This document shows, one piece after another, positions 7,701 to 15,533 of a stretch of DNA of 37,638 bases. The translations under genes were made by a program, and so were the position numbers. Numbering within the stretch: the first letter of the stretch is position 1; the number at the start of each line of letters is the position of its first letter. The notes beneath the pieces were generated by a model. That model was not told the DNA's origin and did no database searches. It saw only the letters and a list, made by a program, of their open reading frames with translations. The stretch covers positions 74,642 to 112,279 of the forward strand of contig NZ_BMKS01000014.1 in NCBI RefSeq assembly GCF_014644455.1. Reading direction: 5' to 3'. The DNA is from Caldovatus sediminis (GTDB lineage: Bacteria > Pseudomonadota > Alphaproteobacteria > Acetobacterales > Acetobacteraceae).

Positions 7701-8510
7701 ATGTCCGACACCGACTATCCCTACGGCCGCATGCCCGGCTCCGAGCCGTCCCAGCCCGGCGGCGCCCCCGCGACGACCACGAGCGGCGCGCCGGGTCCCG
7801 ACACCGCCACGAGCGGCGAAGGCGCCGGCGCCGGCCAGCCGCCGCCGGCGGCCGAGGAGCAGCCCGCCCCCGTCCGACGCCGGCGCGCCGCCGTCCGCAA
7901 GGCCGCGCCGGCCAAGCGCGCGGCGCCCGCCGCCCGGGCCCGCGCGGGCGCGAAAGGGCGCGCCGCCGCGGGTGCCGGCAAGGCCGCGCCGGCGGGCAGG
8001 GGTGCCGCCGCGCGCGGCGCCGCGGCGAGGAGGCCGGCGGCCGCGAAGAAGACCGGCCGCGCCGCCGTCGGCGGTCGCGCCAGGGCAGCGGCCGGCGCCC
8101 CCAAGCGCGGCGCCGCGACGCGCGGCGCGGCCGCGCGGGGCAGGGCGGCGCGCGGCGCGACAGGACGGGCGGCGCCGGTCGGCAGGAAGGGCGCCGCGGC
8201 GACCAGGCGCGCCGGCGCGGCGCGCAAGGCGCCGAGCCGCGCGGGCGCCGCCGCCAAGACCGGGCGCGGCGCCGCCGGGCAGCGCGCCAAGGCAGGGCGG
8301 GTCTCCGGCACGGCCGCACGGACCCCGCGCACGGCCGCGCGGCCGTCGCGGAGGGCAGCGGCGAAGACCCCGGCGGCCCGCGGCCCGCGCGCCGGCCGGA
8401 CCCGCACCGCCACCGGCGCGACCCCGCAGCGCGGCGGCACCGCGAGGCGCGGCGCCGGCGGCCGGCGCGGCCGGCCCTCGCGCGAAACCGGCAAGAACGG
8501 CGAGGGCTGA
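7701..8510 (+). CDS. Histone H1-like Ala/Arg/Lys-rich nucleoid protein
   Basis: A 269-residue protein in two parts. Residues 1-60 are Pro/Gly/Thr-rich and acidic to neutral. Residues 61-263 are almost entirely Ala, Arg, Gly, Lys, Pro and Thr with loosely repeated blocks such as RKAAPAKRAAPAARARA, AAAKKTGRAA and SRRAAAKTPAARG. This composition matches the bacterial H1-like proteins (HctB, BpH1, AlgR3/AlgP tails), which bind DNA through disordered basic tails. An AGGAGA Shine-Dalgarno sits about 10 bases before ATG 7701. Arg dominates over Lys, probably reflecting high G+C. The frame is supported by the acidic start, Shine-Dalgarno and downstream terminator, but low complexity makes the family assignment approximate. 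Confidence 0.75.
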   Translation: MSDTDYPYGRMPGSEPSQPGGAPATTTSGAPGPDTATSGEGAGAGQPPPAAEEQPAPVRRRRAAVRKAAPAKRAAPAARARAGAKGRAAAGAGKAAPAGRGAAARGAAARRPAAAKKTGRAAVGGRARAAAGAPKRGAATRGAAARGRAARGATGRAAPVGRKGAAATRRAGAARKAPSRAGAAAKTGRGAAGQRAKAGRVSGTAARTPRTAARPSRRAAAKTPAARGPRAGRTRTATGATPQRGGTARRGAGGRRGRPSRETGKNGEG

Positions 8511-8627
8511 TCCGGCACAGTCGCGCGGCGGGCGCGCGCGGCCGCAACGCCAGGACCCGCCGCGCCTGCCGCCGCAGGGTCACGGCGCGCCGCGCGGCCG
8601 GCACGCCGCAGCCGTCACCGCGGGCCC

Positions 8628-8660
8628 ACGGAATGCCGCCCGAGGGCGGCGTTCCGTTTG
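8628..8660 (+). terminator. Rho-independent terminator after the H1-like gene
   Basis: A 14-bp stem (8628-8641 with 8644-8657, one T-G wobble) built around GCCGCC/GGCGGC is followed immediately by a short T run (GTTTG). It lies ~120 bases after the H1-like stop and ~100 bases before argD, so it separates the two transcription units. Confidence 0.7.
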
Positions 8661-8756
8661 ACGCGGAGCCCCCGCGCCGCCATCCTCTCCGGCTCCCTCC
8701 GGACGGGACGCGATGGGCGCGCCCCGCGGGGGGCGCAATTGCGGAGAGCCCGTTCC

Positions 8757-9962
8757 GTGATCCCCGCCCTGATGCCGACCTACAACCGCGCCGACCTCGC
8801 CTTCGAGCGGGGCGAGGGCGCCAGGCTGTGGACGGCGGACGGGCGACGATTCCTCGATTTCGGCGCGGGCATCGCGACCTCCTCGCTCGGCCACGGGCAT
8901 CCGCACCTGGTGAAGGCCATCGCCGAGCAGGCGGCGAAGGTCATGCACGTCTCGAACCTCTACCGCATCCCGCAGGCGGAGCGGCTGGCGGCGCGGCTGT
9001 GCGAGACCTCCTTCGCCGACAGCGTCTTCTTCTGCAACTCGGGCGCCGAGGCGAACGAGGGCATGATCAAGGCCGTCCGCAAGTACCACGCGGAGAACGG
9101 CCACCCCGAGCGCTTCGTCACCATCTGCTTCGAGGGCGCCTTCCACGGCCGGACGCTGGCGATGCTGAGCGCCACGGGCAACGAGAAGTATCTCGCCGGC
9201 TTCGGCCCGCCGGTGCAGGGCTTCCGGCACGTGCCCTTCGGCAACATGAACGCGGTGCGCGACGCCATTGACGGCACCACCGCGGCGATCCTGATCGAGC
9301 CGGTGCAGGGCGAGGGCGGCGTGCGCCCCGCCTCGCTCGACTTCCTGCGCGCGCTGCGCGCCACCTGCGACGAATTCGGCCTGCTGCTCGCGCTCGACGA
9401 GGTGCAGACCGGCATGGGCCGCTCCGGCAAGCTCTGGGCGCACCAGTGGGCCGGGATCGAGCCGGACGTGATGTCCTCGGCCAAGGGCATCGGCGGCGGC
9501 TTCCCGCTGGGTGCGATCCTGGCGAAGGAGAAGGTCGCGCAGCACCTCAAGCCGGGCACGCACGGCTCGACCTTCGGCGGCAACCCGCTCGCCTGCGCGG
9601 CGGGGAACGCGGTGCTGGACGTGATCCTGGCGCCCGGCTTCCTCGATCGGGTGGACCGCGTGGCGCGGCATCTCTGGCGCGGGCTCGAGGACCTGGCGCG
9701 GCGCCGCCCGGAGGTGATCGAGGGCGTGCAGGGGGCGGGGCTGCTGCTCGGCCTCAGGCTCCGGCCCGAGGTGACCAACACCGGCCTGCAGGACGCGGCG
9801 GTGGCGGAGGGGCTGCTGACGGTGGCGGCCGGCATGAACGTGCTGCGCCTCGCGCCGCCGCTCGTCATCACCGAGGCGGAGGCGGACGAGGCGGTGGCGC
9901 TGCTCGACCGCGCCTGCCAGCGGGTCGCGCCGGGGGCGGCGAAGGCCGTGGCGGCGCAATGA
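8757..9962 (+). CDS. argD: Acetylornithine aminotransferase
   Basis: A 401-residue class III PLP aminotransferase. The PLP-binding lysine is Lys243 in [14 protein letters not shown], and [36 protein letters not shown] and [10 protein letters not shown] are standard ArgD segments. It converts N-acetylglutamate semialdehyde to N2-acetylornithine with glutamate, and often also acts on succinyl-diaminopimelate. The GTG at 8757 is chosen because of GGAGAG about ten bases upstream and because the family begins near [13 protein letters not shown] 8772 is the alternative. The longer in-frame start at 8658 falls in terminator sequence. The stop overlaps the argF ATG by four bases (ATGA). Confidence 0.95.
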   Translation: MIPALMPTYNRADLAFERGEGARLWTADGRRFLDFGAGIATSSLGHGHPHLVKAIAEQAAKVMHVSNLYRIPQAERLAARLCETSFADSVFFCNSGAEANEGMIKAVRKYHAENGHPERFVTICFEGAFHGRTLAMLSATGNEKYLAGFGPPVQGFRHVPFGNMNAVRDAIDGTTAAILIEPVQGEGGVRPASLDFLRALRATCDEFGLLLALDEVQTGMGRSGKLWAHQWAGIEPDVMSSAKGIGGGFPLGAILAKEKVAQHLKPGTHGSTFGGNPLACAAGNAVLDVILAPGFLDRVDRVARHLWRGLEDLARRRPEVIEGVQGAGLLLGLRLRPEVTNTGLQDAAVAEGLLTVAAGMNVLRLAPPLVITEAEADEAVALLDRACQRVAPGAAKAVAAQ

Positions 9963-10900
9963 GCGCCGCCTTGAGGACGGTGGCGGGGGGGCGCGAACCC
10001 CCCCGGCACTTCCTGGAACTGATGGACCTCGAGCCGGCGACGCTGCGCCGGATGCTCGACCTCGCCGTGCAGGCCAAGCGCGGGGCGGTGGCGGGCAAGC
10101 CGCTCGCCGGCAAGACCGTGGCGCTGATCTTCGAGAAGCCCTCGACGCGCACGCGCGTCTCCTTCGAGGTCGGCATCCGCCAGCTCGGCGGCGACGCGAT
10201 CGTGCTCTCGGCGAAGGAGATGCAGCTCGGCCGCGGCGAGACGCCGGCGGACACGGCGAAGGTGCTCTCGCGCTACGTGGACGCGATCATGCTGCGCACC
10301 GATTCGGTGGCCAAGCTGCGCGAGCTGGCGGCGCACGCGACGGTGCCGGTGATCAACGGCCTGACCGACGTCTCGCACCCCTGCCAGCTCATGGCCGACG
10401 TGATGACCTTCGAGGAGCATCGCGGGCCGATCGCGGGCCAGGTGGTCGCCTGGAGCGGCGACGGCAACAACGTCGCCCGCACCTTCATCCAGGCCGCGGC
10501 GCGCTTCGGCTTCACGCTCCGCCTCGCCACGCCTGCCCCGCTGCGGCCGCCGCAGGCGCTGGTGGACTGGGCGCGGGCGCAGGGCGCGCGGATCGAACTC
10601 ACCGACGATCCGGCGGAGGCGGTGCGCGGGGCGCGCTGCGTCGTCACCGACACCTGGGTCAGCATGTCGGACGAGCCGACCAGCAACCGCCACAACCTGC
10701 TCGCGCCCTACCGGGTGGACGCGGCGCTGATGGCGAAGGCGGCGCCGGACGCGATCTTCATGCACTGCCTGCCGGCCCACCGCGGCGAGGAGGTGACGGC
10801 GGAGGTCATAGACGGCCCGCAGAGCGTGGTGTTCGACGAGGCGGAGAACCGGCTGCACGCGCAGAAGGGCGTGCTGCTCTGGGCGCTGGGCCTGGCCTAG
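9959..10900 (+). CDS. argF: Ornithine carbamoyltransferase
   Basis: A 313-residue anabolic OTCase. Carbamoyl-phosphate-binding STRTR is at residues 62-66, HPCQ at 140-143, an SMG-loop variant appears in DTWVSMSDE, and the catalytic cysteine is in HCLPAHRG. It makes citrulline from ornithine and carbamoyl phosphate. Translationally coupled to argD by ATGA. In many alphaproteobacteria the next gene is hslO (Hsp33); here the stop codon instead abuts a decayed transposase fragment, and the CTAG at 10897-10900 serves as part of a stop on both strands. The protein itself looks intact (ends LLLWALGLA). Confidence 0.95.
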   Translation: MSAALRTVAGGREPPRHFLELMDLEPATLRRMLDLAVQAKRGAVAGKPLAGKTVALIFEKPSTRTRVSFEVGIRQLGGDAIVLSAKEMQLGRGETPADTAKVLSRYVDAIMLRTDSVAKLRELAAHATVPVINGLTDVSHPCQLMADVMTFEEHRGPIAGQVVAWSGDGNNVARTFIQAAARFGFTLRLATPAPLRPPQALVDWARAQGARIELTDDPAEAVRGARCVVTDTWVSMSDEPTSNRHNLLAPYRVDAALMAKAAPDAIFMHCLPAHRGEEVTAEVIDGPQSVVFDEAENRLHAQKGVLLWALGLA

Positions 10901-11490
10901 GCTTTCGCTGCGGAGAGAACGTCGTTCCTGATGATGCGGCCGATGGGGTGGGGCTCTGCCGAAGGGCCGCCCCTGGCCGTGATGTGGTGGAGGCGCGCAG
11001 CCCTGCGGGCATGGCGCGAGCCCTTTCTGCTGCGGAGCGGAAGGGGCCGGCACAGGCCCATCCGCGCAGGAGGTCCGGATGAAGCGGTCGGCCCCGCCGT
11101 CGGTGCGCGGCGCGCGAGGGCGTGTGCACGGCTGGCGCAGCCCGTGCGCCCCGATGGCGGCGGCGAGGGGCCTGCTTGCGAAGGCCGGGCCGCTGCCGGT
11201 CGTGACGCGCGTGGCGACGACGCGGACGGCGCGTTCCATGCTCCCCTCGGTCGGCAGCCCGGTGGGGACGAGGCGGGAGGCGTCATCGGTGGCGCCGCAG
11301 ATGCTCCCGGCCGATGCCGTGCGCGCGGCTCTGCGCGACGCGGTCGCCGGTGACGCGGTGGCCGACGCGCGCGATCCGGCCGGGTTTCCTGGTATCGAGG
11401 CGGATCAACCCGCCAGGCGACCCGCCGGTGGCGGATGACCTGGGGCGGCGGATAGAGGGCGGCGAGGTCTGCCGGAAAGACGCCTGGGCG
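10897..11490 (-). pseudogene. IS481-family transposase remnant (rve/DDE integrase core)
   Basis: Read on the minus strand in three frames, consecutive pieces match the IS481 transposase order. They are ADLAALYPPPQVIR (~11475), then a frame change to DTRKPGRIARVGHRVTGDR (~11400; the family has DTKKLGRI.RVGHRVTGDR), then DDASRL (~11283), then RPRAPRTDGGADRFIRT (~11095; family RPYTPRTNGKAERFIQT), then PFRSAAERARAMPAGL and an end resembling [15 protein letters not shown]. At least three frameshifts and large internal loss make it non-functional. It ends at the argF stop codon. Terminal inverted repeats were not identified. Confidence 0.75.
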
Positions 11491-11815
11491 CGGCGTCATG
11501 GCCGGGATGGCGGGCGCGCCGCACGCCGAGACGGCGCAGCGCCTCGCCCACGCTGCGCTCGGCCAGCACGACGCCGAACCGCGCGGGATCACGCGCGCGA
11601 GGCCGGCCCGCCGCCGGCGCACCACGCCGTCGGCGGCCAGGTCGGACCACGCCGCACCCACTCGGCCAGTTCCGCCCCCTGCTCGGGGAAGAGCCGCCGC
11701 TTCGGCCCGCTCGCGCCGACCGGTCGCGCCAGGTCCTCGGTCCTGTAGCGGTGCACCCGGTGCAGCGAAGGCACCTTTCGCCCCGCGCCGGAATCCCCCA
11801 CGAGCCAGACATCGG
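11480..11815 (-). pseudogene. IS630-family transposase remnant (N-terminal half)
   Basis: On the minus strand from ~11780 the pieces LHRVHRYRTEDLARP, RRLFPEQGAELAEWVRRGP, then after a frameshift SDLAADGVVRRRRAGLARVI, then after another FGVVLAERSVGEALRRLG follow the N-terminal HTH region of IS630 transposases (VHRYNAEGLAGL, RLTPEQEAELAELV, DGVVRWRRVDLARVI, FGVVLAERSVGKLLRRLG). The first helices and the whole DDE domain are missing. The break comes at ~11480-11500, where IS481-like sequence begins in the same orientation. Two or more frameshifts; certainly not functional. Confidence 0.75.
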
Positions 11816-11826
11816 CGCCGGGCGCA

Positions 11827-12792
11827 TCAGGCGGCCGCCACCCGCCTGATCGCCTCCGCCACCCGCTCCGGCGTCGCGCGCACCGCGTCCTCCAGCACCG
11901 GCGCGAAGGGCACCGGCGCGCGCGGCGCGCCGAGGCGCTCCACGGCGCGCAGGCCGCCCGGCCCCAGCCGCTCGATCACGCGCGCGACCACCTCCGCGCC
12001 GAAGCCGCCGACCGTCACCGCCTCGTGCACCACCAGCAGCCGGCGCGTCCTCGCCGCGCTCGCCACCACCGCCGCCTCGTCCCACGGCCACAGGCTGCGC
12101 AGGTCGATCACCTCGGCGGAGACGCCGCTCCGTTCCGCCGCCGCCTCCACCACCGGCACGCTCGCCGCCCAGGTCACGACCGTGACCTCGCCGCCCTGCC
12201 GCGCGATCCGCGCCCTGCCGAACTCGGCCGGGGGCGCGTCCTCCTCCACCTCGCCCTCGGCGGTCCAGAGGTTCTTCGATTCCATGAGCACGACGGGATC
12301 GTCGCAGCGGATCGCCGCCTTCAGCAGCGAGGCCGCGTCCTGCGCCGTGCCCGGTGCCGCGACCACCAGGCCGGGGACGTGCACGAGCCACGCCTCCAGG
12401 CACTGGCTGTGCTGCGCGGCGCTGTTGCGCCACATCCCGCCCGGCATGCGCACCACCAGGCGCGCGCGCCCCTGGCCGCCGAACATGTAGCGCACCTTGG
12501 CGATCTGGCTCACCAGCTCGTCCATGGCGCAGAGCGTGAAGTCGGCGATCCGCATCTCGATCACCGGCCGCGTGCCGACCAGCGCGGCGCCGAGGCCCGC
12601 GCCCATGATGCAGGCCTCCGAGATCGGGGTGGAGACGATGCGCTCCGGCCCGAACTCCTCCGCGAGCCCCCTGTACTGGCCGAAGATGCCGCCGCGGCCG
12701 AGGTCCTCGCCGAGCGCCCAGACCGTCGGGTCGCGGCGCATCTCGGCGGCGAGGGCGCGGCGCGTCGCCTCCGCGAAGGTCAGGCGCGGCAT
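11827..12792 (-). CDS. 2-oxoacid (pyruvate/acetoin-type) dehydrogenase E1 beta subunit
   Basis: A 321-residue transketolase pyrimidine-domain plus C-domain protein. It has WALGEDLGRGGIFGQYRGL, STPISEACIMGAGLGAALVG (with the Glu that activates the TPP aminopyrimidine), MRIADFTLCAMDELVSQIAK and VVMPGG-type segments, the last here as VVRMPGGMWRN, and a C-terminal domain with DLRSLWPWDEAAV. Start ATG 12792 has GGAGCG upstream and overlaps the end of the alpha-subunit gene by 13 bases, so the two are co-translated. With E1 alpha it forms a heterotetrameric TPP-dependent decarboxylase. No E2 or E3 gene is in the window. Pyruvate, acetoin and branched-chain oxoacid versions are not separable by eye. 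Confidence 0.9.
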   Translation of the reverse strand: MPRLTFAEATRRALAAEMRRDPTVWALGEDLGRGGIFGQYRGLAEEFGPERIVSTPISEACIMGAGLGAALVGTRPVIEMRIADFTLCAMDELVSQIAKVRYMFGGQGRARLVVRMPGGMWRNSAAQHSQCLEAWLVHVPGLVVAAPGTAQDAASLLKAAIRCDDPVVLMESKNLWTAEGEVEEDAPPAEFGRARIARQGGEVTVVTWAASVPVVEAAAERSGVSAEVIDLRSLWPWDEAAVVASAARTRRLLVVHEAVTVGGFGAEVVARVIERLGPGGLRAVERLGAPRAPVPFAPVLEDAVRATPERVAEAIRRVAAA

Positions 12793-13796
12793 GGGGCGGG
12801 CGCTCCGATGTCCTGCACGTCGGCGAAGGCGGCGGCGAGGTCGGGCGGGGGCGCGGCGCGCGCGGCCTCGCGGTGCGCGCGCATCTCCGCCTCGGCCTCC
12901 GCCGCGATGGCGGCGATCTCTCCGGCGTCCACGCCGCGCCCGGCCAGCGCCTCGGCGAGGCGGCGGATCGGGTCGCGTTCGCGCGCCGCGGCGACCTCCT
13001 CGGCCGGGCGGTAGGCGGCGGGATCGGTGCCGGTGTGGCCCTCCCAGCGGTAGCAGCGCGCGTGCAGCAGGCGCGGCCCGCCGCCGGCGCGGATCGCGGC
13101 GACCAGCTCCGCCGCCGCGGCGTCCACCGCGAGCGCGTCGGTGCCGTCCACGCTGAGGGCGGGCACGCCGATCGCCTCCGCCCGCGCCGCCGCCCCCGCC
13201 CCCGCGGTCGCCTCGGCGGTGCGGGTGAAGGCGGCGAAGCCGTTGTCCTCGCAGACGAACAGCACCGGCAGGCGATACAGCGCCGCCCAGTTCAGCCCCT
13301 CGAGGAACGGCCCGCGGTTCACCGCGCCGTCGCCGAAGAAGCAGGCGACGATGGCGTCCTGCCGCAGCAGCTTCAGCCCCTGCGCCGCGCCGCAGGCGAT
13401 CGGGATGCCCGCGCCCACCACGCCGTTGGCGCCGAGCATGCCGACCGAGAAGTCGGCGATGTGCATCGAGCCGCCCTTGCCGCCGCAGGCCCCGCCGGCG
13501 CGGCCGTAGAGCTCCAGCATCATCGCCCGCGCGTCGGCGCCCTTGGCGAGCGCGTGCCCGTGGCCGCGGTGGTTGGAGGTGATGCGGTCCGTTCGCCGCA
13601 GATGCAGGCAGACCCCGGCGGCGACCGCCTCCTGCCCGATCGAGGCGTGCACCACGCCCGGGGCCTCGCCGGAGCGCATGGCGGCGACCGCCTCGCGCTC
13701 GAAGGCGCGGATCCGGTGCATCAGGCGCAGCATCGCGACGAGCCGCGCGGTCTCGTTGGGCGGCGGCGCCCCGCCGGGCGGTCGGTTCGGTCCCAT
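12780..13796 (-). CDS. 2-oxoacid (pyruvate/acetoin-type) dehydrogenase E1 alpha subunit
   Basis: A 338-residue TPP-binding subunit. The TPP/Mg motif starts GDGAVNRG at residue 155 and ends with the Asn in CEDN at 182-185; HRGHGHALAKG and GGKGGSMH are also typical of AcoA/PdhA proteins. ATG 13796 is preferred over the longer open frame because GPNRPPGGAPPPNETARLVAM leads directly into the conserved first helix and a GAGG lies seven bases upstream. It lies 79 bases downstream of the racemase-fold gene and overlaps the E1 beta gene, so the last two genes of the minus-strand run are a matched pair. Substrate unknown; acetoin dehydrogenase E1 is a reasonable guess because of size and the absence of long insertions. 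Confidence 0.9.
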   Translation of the reverse strand: MGPNRPPGGAPPPNETARLVAMLRLMHRIRAFEREAVAAMRSGEAPGVVHASIGQEAVAAGVCLHLRRTDRITSNHRGHGHALAKGADARAMMLELYGRAGGACGGKGGSMHIADFSVGMLGANGVVGAGIPIACGAAQGLKLLRQDAIVACFFGDGAVNRGPFLEGLNWAALYRLPVLFVCEDNGFAAFTRTAEATAGAGAAARAEAIGVPALSVDGTDALAVDAAAAELVAAIRAGGGPRLLHARCYRWEGHTGTDPAAYRPAEEVAAARERDPIRRLAEALAGRGVDAGEIAAIAAEAEAEMRAHREAARAAPPPDLAAAFADVQDIGAPAPCRA

Positions 13797-13875
13797 GCGC
13801 GCGAGCCTCGCGCGGCGGGGTGCGGGATGCAAGGGAGTGCCAGGGGCGGCGCCGCCACGGACGGGCGGCGGCCGC

Positions 13876-14697
13876 TCATCCCTCGCGGCCGCCGAGGGCG
13901 GCGATGCCGTAGAAGCGCAGCAGCTCGCGCACGCGCGCGCGCGGCGGGGTCGCGGTGAAGTAGCCGGTGCGGCAGGGGCGCAGTCCGGTGCTGCGGCGCA
14001 GGTCCACCATGGCCTCGGCCATCTTCACCGTCGCCGCCAGCGCGTCCACCACCGGCACGCCGTCCACCTCGGTGACGCCGTGGCGGGCGAGCAGCACGCA
14101 GAGCGGCGCCTCGCCCGGGATGATCGCCTCGCAGCCGCGGGCGATCAGGCCGCGCGCCGCGGCGGCGAAGCGCTCGAGCAGCGGCGCCGGGTCCTCGTAG
14201 CCGCGCAGCACGTCGTGGAAGGCGAAGCCCACCGGGTGCGCCCCGGCGAAGCGGCCGGAGAGGCCGAGGCGCTCCACGTTGCGCTCCACCATCGGCGCCA
14301 TCTCCGCGATGAACAGCAGCACGCCGGCGCGCTGGCCGAGCATGGCGGCGGTCAGCATCGCGCTCTCGCCGTAGCCGACGACGGGGATGTCCACCAGGCT
14401 GCGGATCTCCTGCAGCGAGGGCTCGGGCAGCGTCATCAGCGCGAAGGCGTCGAAGCCCCGCTCCTCCGCCTCCAGCGCGCCGAGGACGAATTGCTGGCTG
14501 TGCAGGGTCTGGAAGTAGGCGTAGCGGATGTCGTTGCCCGGGTATTCCGTCTGGTAGGTGCGCGGGTGCATGCCGTGCATCACCACCTCGGTACCCGGCC
14601 GCGCCACGCGCGCGAAATGCGCGCGCAGCGCCTCGGCGTAGGCGGGCAGGTTCCCGAGGACGGTGAAGCTCTGGTGGTAGATGCGGATGTTGGACAA
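13876..14697 (-). CDS. Asp/Glu/hydantoin racemase-fold protein without the usual cysteine pair
   Basis: A 273-residue protein starting with TTG at 14697 (AGAGGAG six bases upstream; no ATG or GTG alternative gives a full-length protein). The order of segments follows hydantoin/aspartate racemases (PF01177), with VVGYGESAMLTAAMLG matching the family's VVGxxEAAM helix. The two positions that normally hold catalytic Cys are Thr89 (ALMTLPEPSL; family xACFGDPGL) and Glu196 (PGEAPLC; family LGCAGL). Its only nearby Cys is Cys200. A two-base racemisation mechanism therefore looks unlikely; isomerase, decarboxylase or non-enzymatic roles are open. It lies in the minus-strand run between the SDR and E1 alpha. 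Confidence 0.8.
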   Translation of the reverse strand: MSNIRIYHQSFTVLGNLPAYAEALRAHFARVARPGTEVVMHGMHPRTYQTEYPGNDIRYAYFQTLHSQQFVLGALEAEERGFDAFALMTLPEPSLQEIRSLVDIPVVGYGESAMLTAAMLGQRAGVLLFIAEMAPMVERNVERLGLSGRFAGAHPVGFAFHDVLRGYEDPAPLLERFAAAARGLIARGCEAIIPGEAPLCVLLARHGVTEVDGVPVVDALAATVKMAEAMVDLRRSTGLRPCRTGYFTATPPRARVRELLRFYGIAALGGREG

Positions 14698-14744
14698 GGG
14701 GTTCTCCTCTGTCTCGGGGGACGGCGCCGTCGCGCGGGCGGGCC

Positions 14745-15533
14745 TCAGTCGGCCCACATGCCGCCGTTCACGTCCAGCACCTCGCCGGTCACGAAGCCGG
14801 CCGCGTCGCTGGCGAGATAGAGCGCCGCCTCGGCCACGTCCTCGCCGCGCCCCATGCGGCCGACCGGGATCAGCGCCCGCAGCGCGGCCGGGAAGTCCCT
14901 GGTCATGGGAGAGGCGATCGGGCCGGGCGCGATGGCGTTCACGGTGATGCCGTCCGCCGCCAGTTCGCGCGCCAGGAAGAAGGTCAGCGCGTGCACCCCG
15001 GCCTTGCTGGCGCCGTAGGCGGCGTTGCTGGCGCGCGCCTGCTCGCCCGGATCGATCCAGGGGCGCGGGTTCCCGCCGTTCTTGCCGATGACGGAGCCGA
15101 GGTTGAGGATGCGCCCGTGGCGCTGCTGGCGCATGGCCGGGATCACCGCCTGGCAGCACAGGAAGGTGCCCTTCAGGTTCACCGCGAGCACCCGGTCCCA
15201 CTCCTCCTCCGCCAGCGTCGCCGCCGCGCCGAGGGAGACGATGCCCGCCACGTTCACCAGGATGTCCAGCCGCCCGAAGGCCCCGAGCGTGCGCGCCACG
15301 ACGCGCTCGATCTCCGCCCGCCGGGTGACGTCGAGCGTCGCGGCGATGGCCCGCGCGCCGAGCGCCTCGGCCTCCGCCGCGATGCCCTCCGCCCCGCGCA
15401 GATCGGCGAGGCAGAGGGCCGCCCCCTCGCGCGCGAAGGCGCGCGCCACCGCGCCGCCGATGCCGCCTGCCGCGCCGGTGACGAGGGCGACGCGCCCGGC
15501 CAGGCGCCCGCCCTTGGCCGCGGACCCGCTCAC
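14745..15533 (-). CDS. SDR-family NAD(P)-dependent oxidoreductase
   Basis: A 262-residue classical SDR with GTG start at 15533. The GTG overlaps the stop of the upstream flavoprotein gene (GTGA), with GGAGC nine bases before it. Cofactor motif TGAAGGIG at 19-26, NVAG at 94-97, catalytic Ser147, Tyr173 and Lys177 (YGASK). The Ser-Tyr spacing is 26 residues instead of the usual ~13: an insertion NGGNPRPWIDPGEQARASN lies between them. C-terminal ITVNAIAPGPIASPMT and the ending LDVNGGMWAD are typical of 3-oxoacyl-ACP-reductase-like SDRs. It probably oxidises or reduces a hydroxy/keto acid in the pathway of the adjacent genes. Confidence 0.88.
   Translation of the reverse strand: MSGSAAKGGRLAGRVALVTGAAGGIGGAVARAFAREGAALCLADLRGAEGIAAEAEALGARAIAATLDVTRRAEIERVVARTLGAFGRLDILVNVAGIVSLGAAATLAEEEWDRVLAVNLKGTFLCCQAVIPAMRQQRHGRILNLGSVIGKNGGNPRPWIDPGEQARASNAAYGASKAGVHALTFFLARELAADGITVNAIAPGPIASPMTRDFPAALRALIPVGRMGRGEDVAEAALYLASDAAGFVTGEVLDVNGGMWAD

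Noticed and set aside
8658-8756. N-terminal extension of ArgD from an upstream ATG
   Set aside because: That start lies at the edge of the terminator stem, has no Shine-Dalgarno, and the extension is not found in the family; GTG 8757 is better.
11079-11748. Plus-strand frames within the IS debris
   Set aside because: They are antisense to recognisable transposase fragments and have no domain of their own.
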